Source: Pseudomonas tructae (GTDB taxonomy: Bacteria > Pseudomonadota > Gammaproteobacteria > Pseudomonadales > Pseudomonadaceae). Taken from it: a stretch of 64,000 bases of DNA. Made by a program: the position numbers and the translations under genes. The stretch lies in NCBI RefSeq assembly GCF_004214895.1, contig NZ_CP035952.1, forward strand, positions 124,001 through 188,000, written 5' to 3'. Shown here piece by piece: positions 44,757 to 53,115 of this stretch. The notes beneath the pieces are model-generated. The model was not told the origin of the DNA and searched no databases. It saw only the letters and a program-made list of their open reading frames with translations. The stretch's first letter is position 1; each line of letters opens with the position of its first letter.

Positions 44757-46029
44757 GCTTGGCAGGCTCCTGGTGTTTTCCGTAGCGAGAGATATCGAGG
44801 CCTTCGGCACTGATTTGCGGCTTCTTGCGCGCGATCAGGTCGGCCAACAGGCGACCGGAACCGCAGGCCATGGTCCAGCCCAGGGTGCCGTGACCGGTGT
44901 TGAGGAACAGGTTGCGGAACGGTGTGGCACCGACGATCGGCGTACCGTCCGGAGTGGTCGGGCGCAGGCCGGTCCAGAAACTGGCCTGGCTCAGGTCGCC
45001 GCCACGAGGATAAAGGTCATTGACGATCATCTCCAGGGTTTCGCGTCGACGCGGATTCAGCGACAGGTCAAAACCGGCGATCTCAGCCATGCCGCCAACA
45101 CGGATGCGGTTGTCGAAACGGGTGATCGCCACCTTGTAGGTTTCGTCGAGAATGGTCGAAGTCGGCGCCATGGCCGGGTCGGTGATCGGCACGGTGAGCG
45201 AGTAGCCTTTGAGCGGGTAGACCGGGGCTTTGATGCCCAGCGGCTTGAGCAACTGCGGCGAGTAGCTGCCCAGGGCCAGCACGTAGCGGTCGGCGGTTTC
45301 CAGCTTGCCGTCGATCCAGACACCATTGATCCGATCACCGGCGTAGTCCAGGCGCTGAATGTCCTGGCCAAAGCGGAACTCGACACCCAGCTTGATCGCC
45401 ATTTCCGCCAGGCGGGTGGTGAACAGCTGGCAGTCGCCGGTCTGATCGTTAGGCAGGCGCAGGGCACCGGCGAGGATATCGGTGACGTTGGCCAGGGCCG
45501 GTTCGACGCGAGCAATGCCTTCGCGATCGAGCACCTCGTAGGGCACACCGGACTGCTCGAGGACGGCGATGTCCTTGGCGGCATTGTCCAGTTGCGCCTG
45601 GGTGCGGAACAGTTGCGTCGTACCGAGGGTGCGGCCTTCGTAGGCAATGCCGGTTTCGGCGCGCAGCTCGTCGAGGCAGTCACGGCTGTACTCGGACAGG
45701 CGTACCATGCGCTCCTTGTTCACCGCATAACGATTGGCGGTGCAGTTGCGCAGCATTTGCGCCATCCACAGGTACTGGTCGATGTCGGCGGTGGCCTTGA
45801 TGGCCAGCGGTGCGTGGCGCTCGAGCAGCCACTTGATGGCCTTGAGCGGCACACCCGGGGCAGCCCAGGGCGAAGCATAACCAGGCGAGACCTGGCCGGC
45901 GTTGGCAAAGCTGGTCTCCATGGCGACTGCCGGTTGACGGTCGACCACGACGACTTCAAACCCTTGCCGTGCCAGATAGTAGGCACTGGCGGTTCCGATC
46001 ACACCGCTACCAAGCACCAGAACTCGCAT
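44728..46029 (-). CDS. dadA: D-amino acid dehydrogenase small subunit
   Basis: FAD-dependent membrane-associated dehydrogenase that oxidatively deaminates D-amino acids, mainly D-alanine, and passes electrons to the respiratory chain. The 433-residue protein begins [61 protein letters not shown], the DadA-specific N-terminus with the GxGxxG nucleotide motif. The C-terminus has [22 protein letters not shown], contacting FAD. First gene of dadA-ridA-dadX and divergent from an Lrp-type regulator 156 bp away. Confidence 0.96.
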   Translation of the reverse strand: MRVLVLGSGVIGTASAYYLARQGFEVVVVDRQPAVAMETSFANAGQVSPGYASPWAAPGVPLKAIKWLLERHAPLAIKATADIDQYLWMAQMLRNCTANRYAVNKERMVRLSEYSRDCLDELRAETGIAYEGRTLGTTQLFRTQAQLDNAAKDIAVLEQSGVPYEVLDREGIARVEPALANVTDILAGALRLPNDQTGDCQLFTTRLAEMAIKLGVEFRFGQDIQRLDYAGDRINGVWIDGKLETADRYVLALGSYSPQLLKPLGIKAPVYPLKGYSLTVPITDPAMAPTSTILDETYKVAITRFDNRIRVGGMAEIAGFDLSLNPRRRETLEMIVNDLYPRGGDLSQASFWTGLRPTTPDGTPIVGATPFRNLFLNTGHGTLGWTMACGSGRLLADLIARKKPQISAEGLDISRYGKHQEPAKHVSPAPAHQ

Positions 46030-46185
46030 GTTTATTACCCTCGACGCAGCGTACCGCTGACATTTGTTGTTAATGGCGTAGATGCGCGCAGTATAGGAAG
46101 GTATGACCAGTGCTTTTCACTGTATAAAAGCCTATATTTGGCGAGAATTCTCGGCAAGGTTGGCTTTTACGGAGGGGCATCCACT
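46030..46185. promoter_or_regulatory. Divergent control region between dadA and the Lrp-type gene
   Basis: An AT-rich 156-bp gap (for example CACTGTATAAAAGCCTATATTTGG near 46120-46143, partial motif CTGTATAAAAGCC) containing both promoters. In P. aeruginosa the neighbouring Lrp/DadR regulator binds here and activates dadAX in response to L-alanine. I cannot define the individual sites. Confidence 0.5.
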
Positions 46186-46674
46186 ATGAGAACCCAGCAC
46201 CAAAGCAAACGTGAACTGGACAAGATCGACCGCAATATCCTGCGCATTCTGCAGGCAGATGGGCGTATCTCGTTCACTGAACTGGGCGAAAAGGTCGGCC
46301 TGTCGACCACCCCCTGCACCGAACGGGTCCGGCGCCTGGAGCGCGAAGGGATCATCATGGGCTACAACGCCCGGCTCAATCCGCAGCACTTGAAGGGCAG
46401 CCTGCTGGTGTTCGTCGAAATCAGCCTGGACTACAAGTCGGGCGACACCTTCGAGGAGTTCCGACGTGCCGTGCTGAAATTGCCCCATGTACTGGAATGC
46501 CACCTGGTGTCCGGCGACTTCGATTACCTGGTCAAGGCGCGGATTTCCGAGATGGCGTCCTACCGCAAGCTGCTGGGTGACATCCTGCTCAAGCTGCCGC
46601 ATGTGCGCGAGTCGAAGAGCTACATCGTCATGGAAGAGGTGAAGGAAAGCCTCAACCTGCCGATTCCGGACTGA
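46186..46674 (+). CDS. Lrp/AsnC-family regulator (DadR-like)
   Basis: A 162-residue Lrp-type regulator starting at 46186 after GGAGGGG. The N-terminal winged helix-turn-helix reads LDKIDRNILRILQADGRISFTELGEKVGLSTTPCTERVRRLEREGII (about 11-58). The C-terminal RAM domain (about 75-150) contains VLECHLVSGDFDYLVKARISEMASYRKLL, the effector-binding part. Very close to E. coli Lrp in pattern. Divergence from dadA suggests that it activates the dad operon on L-alanine, as DadR does in P. aeruginosa; it could also act more widely. Its stop lies 3 bp from that of the convergent YkgJ gene. Confidence 0.93.
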   Translation: MRTQHQSKRELDKIDRNILRILQADGRISFTELGEKVGLSTTPCTERVRRLEREGIIMGYNARLNPQHLKGSLLVFVEISLDYKSGDTFEEFRRAVLKLPHVLECHLVSGDFDYLVKARISEMASYRKLLGDILLKLPHVRESKSYIVMEEVKESLNLPIPD

Positions 46675-46677
46675 GAC

Positions 46678-47031
46678 TCAGACCAGCACCTGCCGGGTGC
46701 TGGCGATGTACTGGTGGACGAGCTTCTCGGCCTGCGGATCGATCATCTGGGCCGGGGCGCGGCCATTGGGGCATGGCAGCTTCGGCGTGGTGCCAAACAG
46801 GCGGCATATCAGCGGCCGCTCTTCGTACACCGTGCAGCCGTTGGGCCCCAGGTGCACACAGTTGAGCTCTGCCAGTGCGGCTTCCTGCTCAGCGGCGCTC
46901 TTGCGCGGCAGGCGGGCCATTTCTTCCGACGAGGTGGTTACCGGCCCGCAGCAATCGTGACAGCCGGGCACGCACTCAAAGGACGGGATCTGCTCACGCA
47001 GGAAGCGGATCTTGTGGCTGTTGCAACTCAT
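46678..47031 (-). CDS. YkgJ-family cysteine cluster protein
   Basis: A 117-residue protein of the YkgJ (CxxCxxCC) family. Starting at 47031 (MSCNSHKIRFLREQIPSF), it shows the conserved cysteines ECVPGCHDCCGPV near the N-terminus, and LNCVHLGPNGCTVYEERPLICRLFG with LPCPNG further on. The pattern is thought to bind a zinc ion or an iron-sulfur cluster. No function is established. The upstream ATG at 47061 lacks a site. It is convergent with the Lrp gene and divergent from the PuuB-like oxidase. Confidence 0.85.
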   Translation of the reverse strand: MSCNSHKIRFLREQIPSFECVPGCHDCCGPVTTSSEEMARLPRKSAAEQEAALAELNCVHLGPNGCTVYEERPLICRLFGTTPKLPCPNGRAPAQMIDPQAEKLVHQYIASTRQVLV

Positions 47032-47145
47032 GGCGGCCTGCGGCAAAGAAGTGGGGCGCACTATTTTGCCCTATGGTTGCCCAGCCCTGAAAGCGCAGCT
47101 TATCCTGCGTAAAATTTTCCACACACTCAGAACCAGGACAATGCC

Positions 47146-48438
47146 ATGCACGCCGGCGTTCCGCACACTGCTTCCTACTACGCTGCAAGCAGCGCCCCAC
47201 AGGTGGATCATCCATCGCTGCAGGGCGAGCTGAGCTGTGATGTCTGCGTGGTAGGCGGCGGCTTCTCTGGGTTGAACACGGCGATCGAGCTGGCCGAGCG
47301 CGGCCTCAACGTGGTGCTGCTGGAGGCACACAAGATTGGCTGGGGCGCCAGCGGGCGCAATGGTGGCCAGCTGATTCGCGGGGTCGGCCATGGCCTTGAG
47401 CAATTCACTCCGATTCTGGGCAGCGACGGCGTACGCGAACTCAAGCTGATGGGCCTGGAAGCAGTGGACATTGTCCGCGAGCGCATCGAGCGCCATGCCA
47501 TCGACTGCGACCTGACCTGGGGCTACTGCGACCTGGCCAACAAGCCCCGCGACCTGCAGGGTTTTGCCGAAGACGCCGAAGAGCTGCGCAGCCTGGGCTA
47601 TCGCCATGAACTGCGCCTGGTACAGCCGGAGCAGATGCACAGCGTGGTGGGTTCGGACCGCTACGTCGGCGGCTTGATCGACATGGGTTCGGGGCACCTG
47701 CATCCGCTCAATCTCGCCCTGGGCGAAGCGCTGGTGGCCAGCAAACTGGGGGTGCGCCTGTTCGAGCAGTCAGCAGTGACCCGCATCGACTATGGCCCGC
47801 AGGTACGCGTGCAGACGGCGCAAGGATCGGTGCTGGCCAGCACCCTGGTACTGGGCTGCAACGCCTACCTCAATGACCTGAATACCGAACTCGGTGGCAA
47901 AGTACTGCCCGCCGGCAGCTACATCATCGCCACCGAGCCCCTGAGCGAGGCCCGGGCCAGCCAGTTGCTGCCGCAGAACATGGCCGTGTGCGACCAGCGC
48001 GTGGCCCTGGACTACTATCGCCTGTCTGCTGATCGCCGGTTATTGTTCGGCGGCGCCTGCCACTACTCCGGGCGTGATCCTCAAGACATCGCGGCCTACA
48101 TGCGGCCGAAGATGCTCAAGGTGTTCCCGCAGCTTGCCGACGTGCGCATCGATTACCAGTGGGGCGGGATGATCGGCATCGGTGCCAACCGCCTGCCGCA
48201 GATCGGCCGCCTGCCCGGCCAGCCCAACGTGTACTTCGCCCAGGCCTATTCTGGCCACGGCCTCAATGCCACTCACCTGGCCGGCAGGTTGCTCGGCGAA
48301 GCCATCAGCGGCCAACACAGCGGGCGTTTCGACCTGTTCGCCAAGGTGCCGCACATCACCTTCCCGGGCGGCCAGCACCTGCGCTCGCCGTTGCTGGCCC
48401 TGGGCATGCTCTGGCACCGACTCAAAGAACTGGTCTAG
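47146..48438 (+). CDS. PuuB/PauB-like gamma-glutamylputrescine oxidoreductase
   Basis: A 430-residue FAD-dependent oxidase of the DAO family. The nucleotide-binding motif is DVCVVGGGFSGLNTAIELAERGLNVVLLEAHKIGWGASGRNGGQL (about 32-76, given in part: GGGFSGL and GASGRNGG). The C-terminus has YSGHGLNATHLAGRLLGEAI. The PuuB/PauB group oxidises gamma-glutamylputrescine in polyamine breakdown; the location near PauR-like and KauB-like genes supports this (PA5309, PauB4, has the same position). The sequence alone cannot exclude another amine substrate. Its stop shares CTAG with that of the convergent DUF1127 gene. Confidence 0.84.
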   Translation: MHAGVPHTASYYAASSAPQVDHPSLQGELSCDVCVVGGGFSGLNTAIELAERGLNVVLLEAHKIGWGASGRNGGQLIRGVGHGLEQFTPILGSDGVRELKLMGLEAVDIVRERIERHAIDCDLTWGYCDLANKPRDLQGFAEDAEELRSLGYRHELRLVQPEQMHSVVGSDRYVGGLIDMGSGHLHPLNLALGEALVASKLGVRLFEQSAVTRIDYGPQVRVQTAQGSVLASTLVLGCNAYLNDLNTELGGKVLPAGSYIIATEPLSEARASQLLPQNMAVCDQRVALDYYRLSADRRLLFGGACHYSGRDPQDIAAYMRPKMLKVFPQLADVRIDYQWGGMIGIGANRLPQIGRLPGQPNVYFAQAYSGHGLNATHLAGRLLGEAISGQHSGRFDLFAKVPHITFPGGQHLRSPLLALGMLWHRLKELV

Positions 48439-48665
48439 GACCGCCAGAAGGGTTTAAGCCCCTCTTCGCATGCCTGCGCGCGGGTCAGCCCAACGTCGCG
48501 CAACTGTTCGGCGTCCAGTTCAAGCAGCGCCCTGCGGGTATGCCAGCGGTGCAACATCAGGCCCCAGCGACTGAGGCCAGCCGGTGCGCTGAACAGCCGG
48601 GCACGCTGCTCGCGGCTCAATTCTTCGGCGTACAGTTTCAGGCGTACATCGCTCATGCCGCTCAT
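48435..48665 (-). CDS. DUF1127 small protein
   Basis: A 76-residue basic protein with the DUF1127 (YjiS-like) core LMLHRWHTRRALLELDAEQLRDVGLTRAQACEEGLKPFWRS. Family members are small arginine-rich proteins; in other bacteria some act in phosphate or carbon metabolism and RNA turnover, but no general role is fixed. The start at 48665 is favoured by GGAGGTAACGAGCA upstream; a second ATG at 48656 is possible. It terminates inside the puuB-like stop codon (4-bp CTAG overlap) and is divergent from the MocR gene. Confidence 0.85.
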   Translation of the reverse strand: MSGMSDVRLKLYAEELSREQRARLFSAPAGLSRWGLMLHRWHTRRALLELDAEQLRDVGLTRAQACEEGLKPFWRS

Positions 48666-48843
48666 TGCTCGTTACCTCCAGGTTGTGTGAACCGTGGAGC
48701 AAGCATGCGCGCGCGGGCAAAACCATTACAGATTCAAAGGCCAGCTATTATTCCCATACAGAATTGGCATATTTCCTACTGAATGCAGTAATTTTACCTA
48801 ATCTGTATTGGTCGTTTGCTGCAACCGTTTTTCGGAGTATGCC

Positions 48844-50274
48844 ATGACGCTGTACATCAACCTGGCCGAGCTGCTCGGCGCTCGTATCGAACAAGGCTTG
48901 TACCGCCCCGGTGACCGCCTGCCCTCGGTGCGCGCCCTGAGTGTCGAGCACGGCGTCAGCCTGAGCACTGTGCAGCAGGCCTACCGCTTGCTCGAAGACA
49001 ACGGCCTGGCCGCGCCACGGCCAAAGTCCGGGTACTTCGTACCCCACAGCCGTAGCCTGCCTGCCCTGCCGGAAGTCAGCCGTCCGGCCCAACGCCCGGT
49101 GGATATTTCCCAATGGGAGCAAGTGATCGAGCTGATCCGCAGCGTCCCCAGCAAGGATGTGGTGCAACTGGGCCGCGGCATGCCCGATATCAACAGCCCG
49201 ACCCTCAAGCCACTGCTGCGCAGCCTGGCGCAACTGAGCAGACGCCAGGACATGCCCGGCCTGTACTACGACACCATTTCCGGCACCCAGGCCCTGCGCG
49301 AACAAATCGCCCGGCTGATGCTCGACTCCGGCTGCACCGTCAGCCCCAGCGAACTGGTCGTGACCACCGGCTGCCACGAGGCGCTGTCGACCAGCATCCG
49401 CGCCGTGTGCCAGCCAGGCGATATCGTCGCGGTGGAATCACCGAGCTTTCATGGTGCCATGCAGACCCTCAAGGGCCTGGGCATGAAGGCGCTGGAAATC
49501 CCCACCGATCCGCTCACCGGGATCAGCCTCGAAGCCCTGGAGCTGGCCCTGGAGCAATGGCCGATCAAGCTCATCCAGATCACCCCGAGCTGCAACAACC
49601 CGCTCGGCTACATCATGCCCGAGGCGCGCAAGAAGGCTTTGCTGACCCTGGCGCAACGCTTCGACGTGGCGATCCTCGAAGACGATGTCTATGGCGATCT
49701 TGCCTACACCTACCCCAGACCGCGAACCATCAAGTCGTTCGACGAGGATGGCCGGGTACTGCTCTGCAGTTCCTTCTCCAAGACCCTGGCTCCAGGCCTG
49801 CGGATCGGCTGGGTCGCTCCCGGGCGCTATCTGGAGCGGGTCCTGCACATGAAGTACATCAGCACCGGCTGCACCGCCACCCAGCCACAATTGGCCATCG
49901 CCGACTTCATCGAGGGCGGTCATTACCAGCCGCACCTGCGGCGCATGCGCAGCCAGTATCAGCGCGGACGCGACCAGATGAGCGATTGGGTGACCCGCTA
50001 TTTTCCACCAGGCACTCGCGCCAGCCGGCCTCAGGGTGGCTTCATGCTGTGGGTCGAACTGCCGGAAAGTTTCGACACGTTGCGCCTGAACCGGGCTTTA
50101 CTTGGGCAAGGGGTGCAGATTGCCATTGGCAGTATTTTCTCGGCCTCGGGCAAGTACCGTAACTGCCTGCGGATGAACTTCGCCGCGCGCCCCAGCGCCG
50201 AGATCGAAGCGGCAGTGCGCAAGGTCGGCGAGGCCGCCATTCGTCTACTGGCCGAGGAACACAGCGACAGGTAA
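48844..50274 (+). CDS. MocR-type GntR/aminotransferase transcriptional regulator
   Basis: A 476-residue MocR-family regulator. An N-terminal GntR winged helix (about 1-70, YINLAELLGARIEQGLYRPGDRLPSVRALSVEHGVSLSTVQQAYRLLEDNGLA) is fused to a type I aminotransferase fold. The PLP-binding lysine is in SSFSKTLAPGLRIGW and the conserved Asp/Tyr segment is EDDVYGDLAY. Such proteins sense PLP-amino acid adducts and control amino acid, polyamine or vitamin B6 genes. The start at 48844 lies just after GGAGTATGCC. Neighbours (PuuB-like, aldehyde dehydrogenase) suggest amine catabolism as target, which is inference. Confidence 0.88.
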   Translation: MTLYINLAELLGARIEQGLYRPGDRLPSVRALSVEHGVSLSTVQQAYRLLEDNGLAAPRPKSGYFVPHSRSLPALPEVSRPAQRPVDISQWEQVIELIRSVPSKDVVQLGRGMPDINSPTLKPLLRSLAQLSRRQDMPGLYYDTISGTQALREQIARLMLDSGCTVSPSELVVTTGCHEALSTSIRAVCQPGDIVAVESPSFHGAMQTLKGLGMKALEIPTDPLTGISLEALELALEQWPIKLIQITPSCNNPLGYIMPEARKKALLTLAQRFDVAILEDDVYGDLAYTYPRPRTIKSFDEDGRVLLCSSFSKTLAPGLRIGWVAPGRYLERVLHMKYISTGCTATQPQLAIADFIEGGHYQPHLRRMRSQYQRGRDQMSDWVTRYFPPGTRASRPQGGFMLWVELPESFDTLRLNRALLGQGVQIAIGSIFSASGKYRNCLRMNFAARPSAEIEAAVRKVGEAAIRLLAEEHSDR

Positions 50275-50334
50275 CGTTGCCCCGCCGTTCATGGCCCCTA
50301 TCCATACGCCTCAGTTGTAACAGGACGAATTCTG

Positions 50335-51891
50335 TTGAAAAGCCAGCGGGTGCTGCCACTTCTGCTGTCGCTACTGCTCGGCCTGGGCGGCTGTGCCAGT
50401 GTCAGCCAGCCACGGGAAATCAGCCAGGCCCTGCCGGCCAGCGATTCGGCCTTCGGTCGCTCGGTACAGCGCCAGGCCTCGGTCTACGACGGGCGCTCCG
50501 GGTTTCGCCTGCTGCCCAATAGCAACGAAGCCTTTCGCGCCCGCGCCGAACTGATCCGCAACGCTCAGTCGAGCATCGACCTGCAGTACTACATCGTCCA
50601 CGACGGCCTCAGTACCCGCGTCTTGGTGCATGAACTGCTGCAAGCGGCCGACCGCGGCGTGCGCGTGCGTATTCTGCTCGATGACACCACCAGCGATGGC
50701 TTGGACGAACTGATGGGCATCCTGGCGGCCCATCGCAATATCCAGATTCGCGTCTTCAACCCCTTGCACCTGGGCCGCAGCACCGGCATGACCCGCGCCA
50801 TGGGCCGCCTGTTCAACCTGTCGTTGCAGCATCGGCGCATGCACAACAAGCTATGGCTGGTGGACAACAGCATGGCCATCGTCGGCGGACGCAACCTGGG
50901 CGATGAGTATTTCGATGCCGAGCCCAACCTGAACTTCACCGACATCGACCTGCTTGGGGTCGGCCCGGTCGCCGAACAGTTGGGGCACAGTTTCGACCAG
51001 TACTGGAACAGTGCGCTGAGCAAGCCGATCGGCGATTTTCTGTTTACCCAGCCCGACGCCAACGACCTGCGCAACAGCCGCCAGCGCCTGGAGTCGTCAC
51101 TGGCCCAGGCGCGGATCAAGCGCAAGGCTCTGTACGATCGGCTGATGGCCTATCAAACCCGGCCACGCCTGGATGTCTGGCGCAACGAGTTGATCTGGGC
51201 CCATAACCAGGCGCTCTGGGACGCGCCGAGCAAAGTCCTGGCCCGCGATGAACCCGATCCGCGCTTGCTGATGACCCAACAGCTGGCCCCGGACTTGAAT
51301 AACGTCCAGCACGAACTGATCCTGGTCTCGGCCTACTTCGTGCCCGGCGAGTCCGGCCTGCTGTACCTGACCAGCCATGCCGACAAGGGCGTATCGGTGA
51401 AGTTGCTGACCAATTCCCTGGAAGCCACCGATGTACCGGCCGTGCACGGCGGCTACGCGCCCTATCGCAAGGCACTGCTGGAACACGGCGTGCATTTGTA
51501 TGAGCTGCGCCGCCAGCCCGGCGATCGCAGCTCCCGGCGCGGCTTGGGCTTTCACGGTAGCTCCGACTCCAGCCTGCACAGCAAGGCGATTGTCTTCGAT
51601 CGCAAGAAGACCTTCATCGGCTCGTTCAATTTCGACCCGCGCTCGGTGCTGTGGAACACCGAAGTTGGCGTACTGGTCGACAGCCCGGAGCTGGCCGAAT
51701 ACACCCGCGAGCTGGCGGCCCAGGGCATGGCCCCGGCCCTCAGCTATCAGCCGCAACTGATCGATGGCCAGTTGGTGTGGATCACCGAAGACAACCACCA
51801 CCTGCACACCCTGACCACCGAGCCCGGCGGTTTGTGGCGGCGCTTCAACGCCTGGGTCAGCAAGGCGGTGGGCCTGGAAAAGATGCTCTAG
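50335..51891 (+). CDS. Phospholipase D-family lipoprotein (cardiolipin synthase-like)
   Basis: A 518-residue protein starting at a TTG (50335), with a lipoprotein signal MKSQRVLPLLLSLLLGLGGC (lipid-modified Cys20). Two HKD motifs mark the phospholipase D superfamily: HNKLWLVD (His170, Lys172, Asp177) followed by GGRN, and HSKAIVFD (His415, Lys417) followed by GSFNFDPRS. The architecture is close to YmdC/ClsC cardiolipin synthases, but a lipoprotein form is also seen in uncharacterised PLD-like proteins. It would act at the periplasmic side of a membrane. Its stop shares CTAG with the convergent MFS gene. Confidence 0.88.
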   Translation: MKSQRVLPLLLSLLLGLGGCASVSQPREISQALPASDSAFGRSVQRQASVYDGRSGFRLLPNSNEAFRARAELIRNAQSSIDLQYYIVHDGLSTRVLVHELLQAADRGVRVRILLDDTTSDGLDELMGILAAHRNIQIRVFNPLHLGRSTGMTRAMGRLFNLSLQHRRMHNKLWLVDNSMAIVGGRNLGDEYFDAEPNLNFTDIDLLGVGPVAEQLGHSFDQYWNSALSKPIGDFLFTQPDANDLRNSRQRLESSLAQARIKRKALYDRLMAYQTRPRLDVWRNELIWAHNQALWDAPSKVLARDEPDPRLLMTQQLAPDLNNVQHELILVSAYFVPGESGLLYLTSHADKGVSVKLLTNSLEATDVPAVHGGYAPYRKALLEHGVHLYELRRQPGDRSSRRGLGFHGSSDSSLHSKAIVFDRKKTFIGSFNFDPRSVLWNTEVGVLVDSPELAEYTRELAAQGMAPALSYQPQLIDGQLVWITEDNHHLHTLTTEPGGLWRRFNAWVSKAVGLEKML

Positions 51892-53027
51892 ACCGGCGCC
51901 GGCTCGAACGCATTGGGCCGCCGCGCGAGCAACACCAGGCCGAAAGCGCCGATCGCCATGAACAAGGGCAGCGCGTGCCCGCTCAGCCACTGGCTGCCCG
52001 CCCCTGCCGCCAGCGGCCCGATCAGGCAACCAATGCCCCACAGTTGCGCAACATGGGCATTGGCGCGCACCAGGGCATCGTCGCGGTAGCGCTCGCCAAT
52101 CAGCACCAGCGACAAGGTGAACAGGCCCCCGGCGCTGGCTCCGAACAGCACCCACAACGGCCAGATCAGCGGCGTTTGCAGCAGCAGCGGAATCGCCAGG
52201 CTCGACGCCAGCAGGGTCAAGGCACAGCCACTGAACAAGGTGCGCCGCGACATGCGGTCGGCCAGCGCGCCAATCGGCAATTGCAACAGCGCATCACCAA
52301 CCACCACGGCACTGACCATGAACAGGGAGATTTCCGTGGTGAAGCCCTGCTGCAGGCAGTAGACCGGCAGCAAGGTCAGAATCATTGCCTCGAACGCGGC
52401 AAACAGGGCAATGGCCCAGGCGATCACCGGCAAGCGCCGGCAGAAGCCGAACAAGTCGGTGAAGGTCACGCTGCAGGCGTCAGCACTGGGCGCGCCGTCG
52501 CGGCCGAGCAATAGCAGTGGCGCGGCAATCAACAAACCGGCTCCGATCCAGAATCCCAGGTCGTCTTCCGAACCCACCACACCGAGCAACAGCGGCCCGG
52601 CCAGTTGGCTCAAGGCATAACTGCTGCCGTACAGCGCCACCAGACGCCCGCGCCACTGCTCGACCACCAGTTGGTTGATCCAGCTTTCGCCAAGGATGAA
52701 GACGATGGTCAGGATCACCCCGATCAACAAGCGCAGGGCCAGCCATAACGGGTAGCTGGGCAGCAGCGCCAGCAGGCCGATGGAAAACGCCCCCGCCCAC
52801 AGGCACAGGCGCATCAGCCCCGGTGTACCAAAGCGCGCGGCCAGACGGCTGGACAGGCTGGCGCCGATCAATACGCCAATAGCCGGCATCGCCGCCATTA
52901 CACCAATGGCAAAGCTGCCATAACCCCAGCCCTCCAGGCGCAACGACACCAGTGGCATGCTGACGCCCAGGGCCAGGCCGACACTGAGCACGGCCGCCAG
53001 CACGGCGAAATAGGTTCCCCAACGCAC
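51888..53027 (-). CDS. Major facilitator superfamily transporter
   Basis: A 379-residue twelve-helix transporter. I place the start at the GTG at 53027 (MRWGTYFAVLAAVLSVGLALGVSMPLVSLRLEGWG), which has TGGAGG 7 bp upstream. The longer frame to 53108 runs through the REP element and is not coding. The MFS hallmarks are GVLIGASLSSRLAARFGTPGLMR in the loop between helices 2 and 3, and the pseudo-symmetric LPIGALADRMSRRTLFSG in the second half. It resembles the YcaD-like group of uncharacterised MFS proteins. Substrate unknown. Confidence 0.86.
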   Translation of the reverse strand: MRWGTYFAVLAAVLSVGLALGVSMPLVSLRLEGWGYGSFAIGVMAAMPAIGVLIGASLSSRLAARFGTPGLMRLCLWAGAFSIGLLALLPSYPLWLALRLLIGVILTIVFILGESWINQLVVEQWRGRLVALYGSSYALSQLAGPLLLGVVGSEDDLGFWIGAGLLIAAPLLLLGRDGAPSADACSVTFTDLFGFCRRLPVIAWAIALFAAFEAMILTLLPVYCLQQGFTTEISLFMVSAVVVGDALLQLPIGALADRMSRRTLFSGCALTLLASSLAIPLLLQTPLIWPLWVLFGASAGGLFTLSLVLIGERYRDDALVRANAHVAQLWGIGCLIGPLAAGAGSQWLSGHALPLFMAIGAFGLVLLARRPNAFEPAPV

Positions 53028-53046
53028 GCTTTTTCCTCCAGAAACA

Positions 53047-53100
53047 ATCGCGGGACAAGCCCGCTCCCACACTACTGTGGGAGCGGGCTTGTCCCGCGAT
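53047..53100. repeat. REP palindrome (copy 7, GGGAC variant)
   Basis: Inverted REP pair with arms ATCGCGGGACAAGCCCGCTC and the complementary right arm, a paired substitution (GGGGC to GGGAC and GCCCC to GTCCC) relative to the other copies. It lies between the MFS and aldehyde dehydrogenase genes. Confidence 0.92.
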
Positions 53101-53115
53101 AAGGGCACCCAGGCC

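Noticed and set aside
44695..46674. A 659-codon plus-strand frame covering dadA antisense and the Lrp gene
   Set aside because: Only the last 162 codons (from 46186) form a real protein with its own strong ribosome site; the upstream part is a shadow of dadA.
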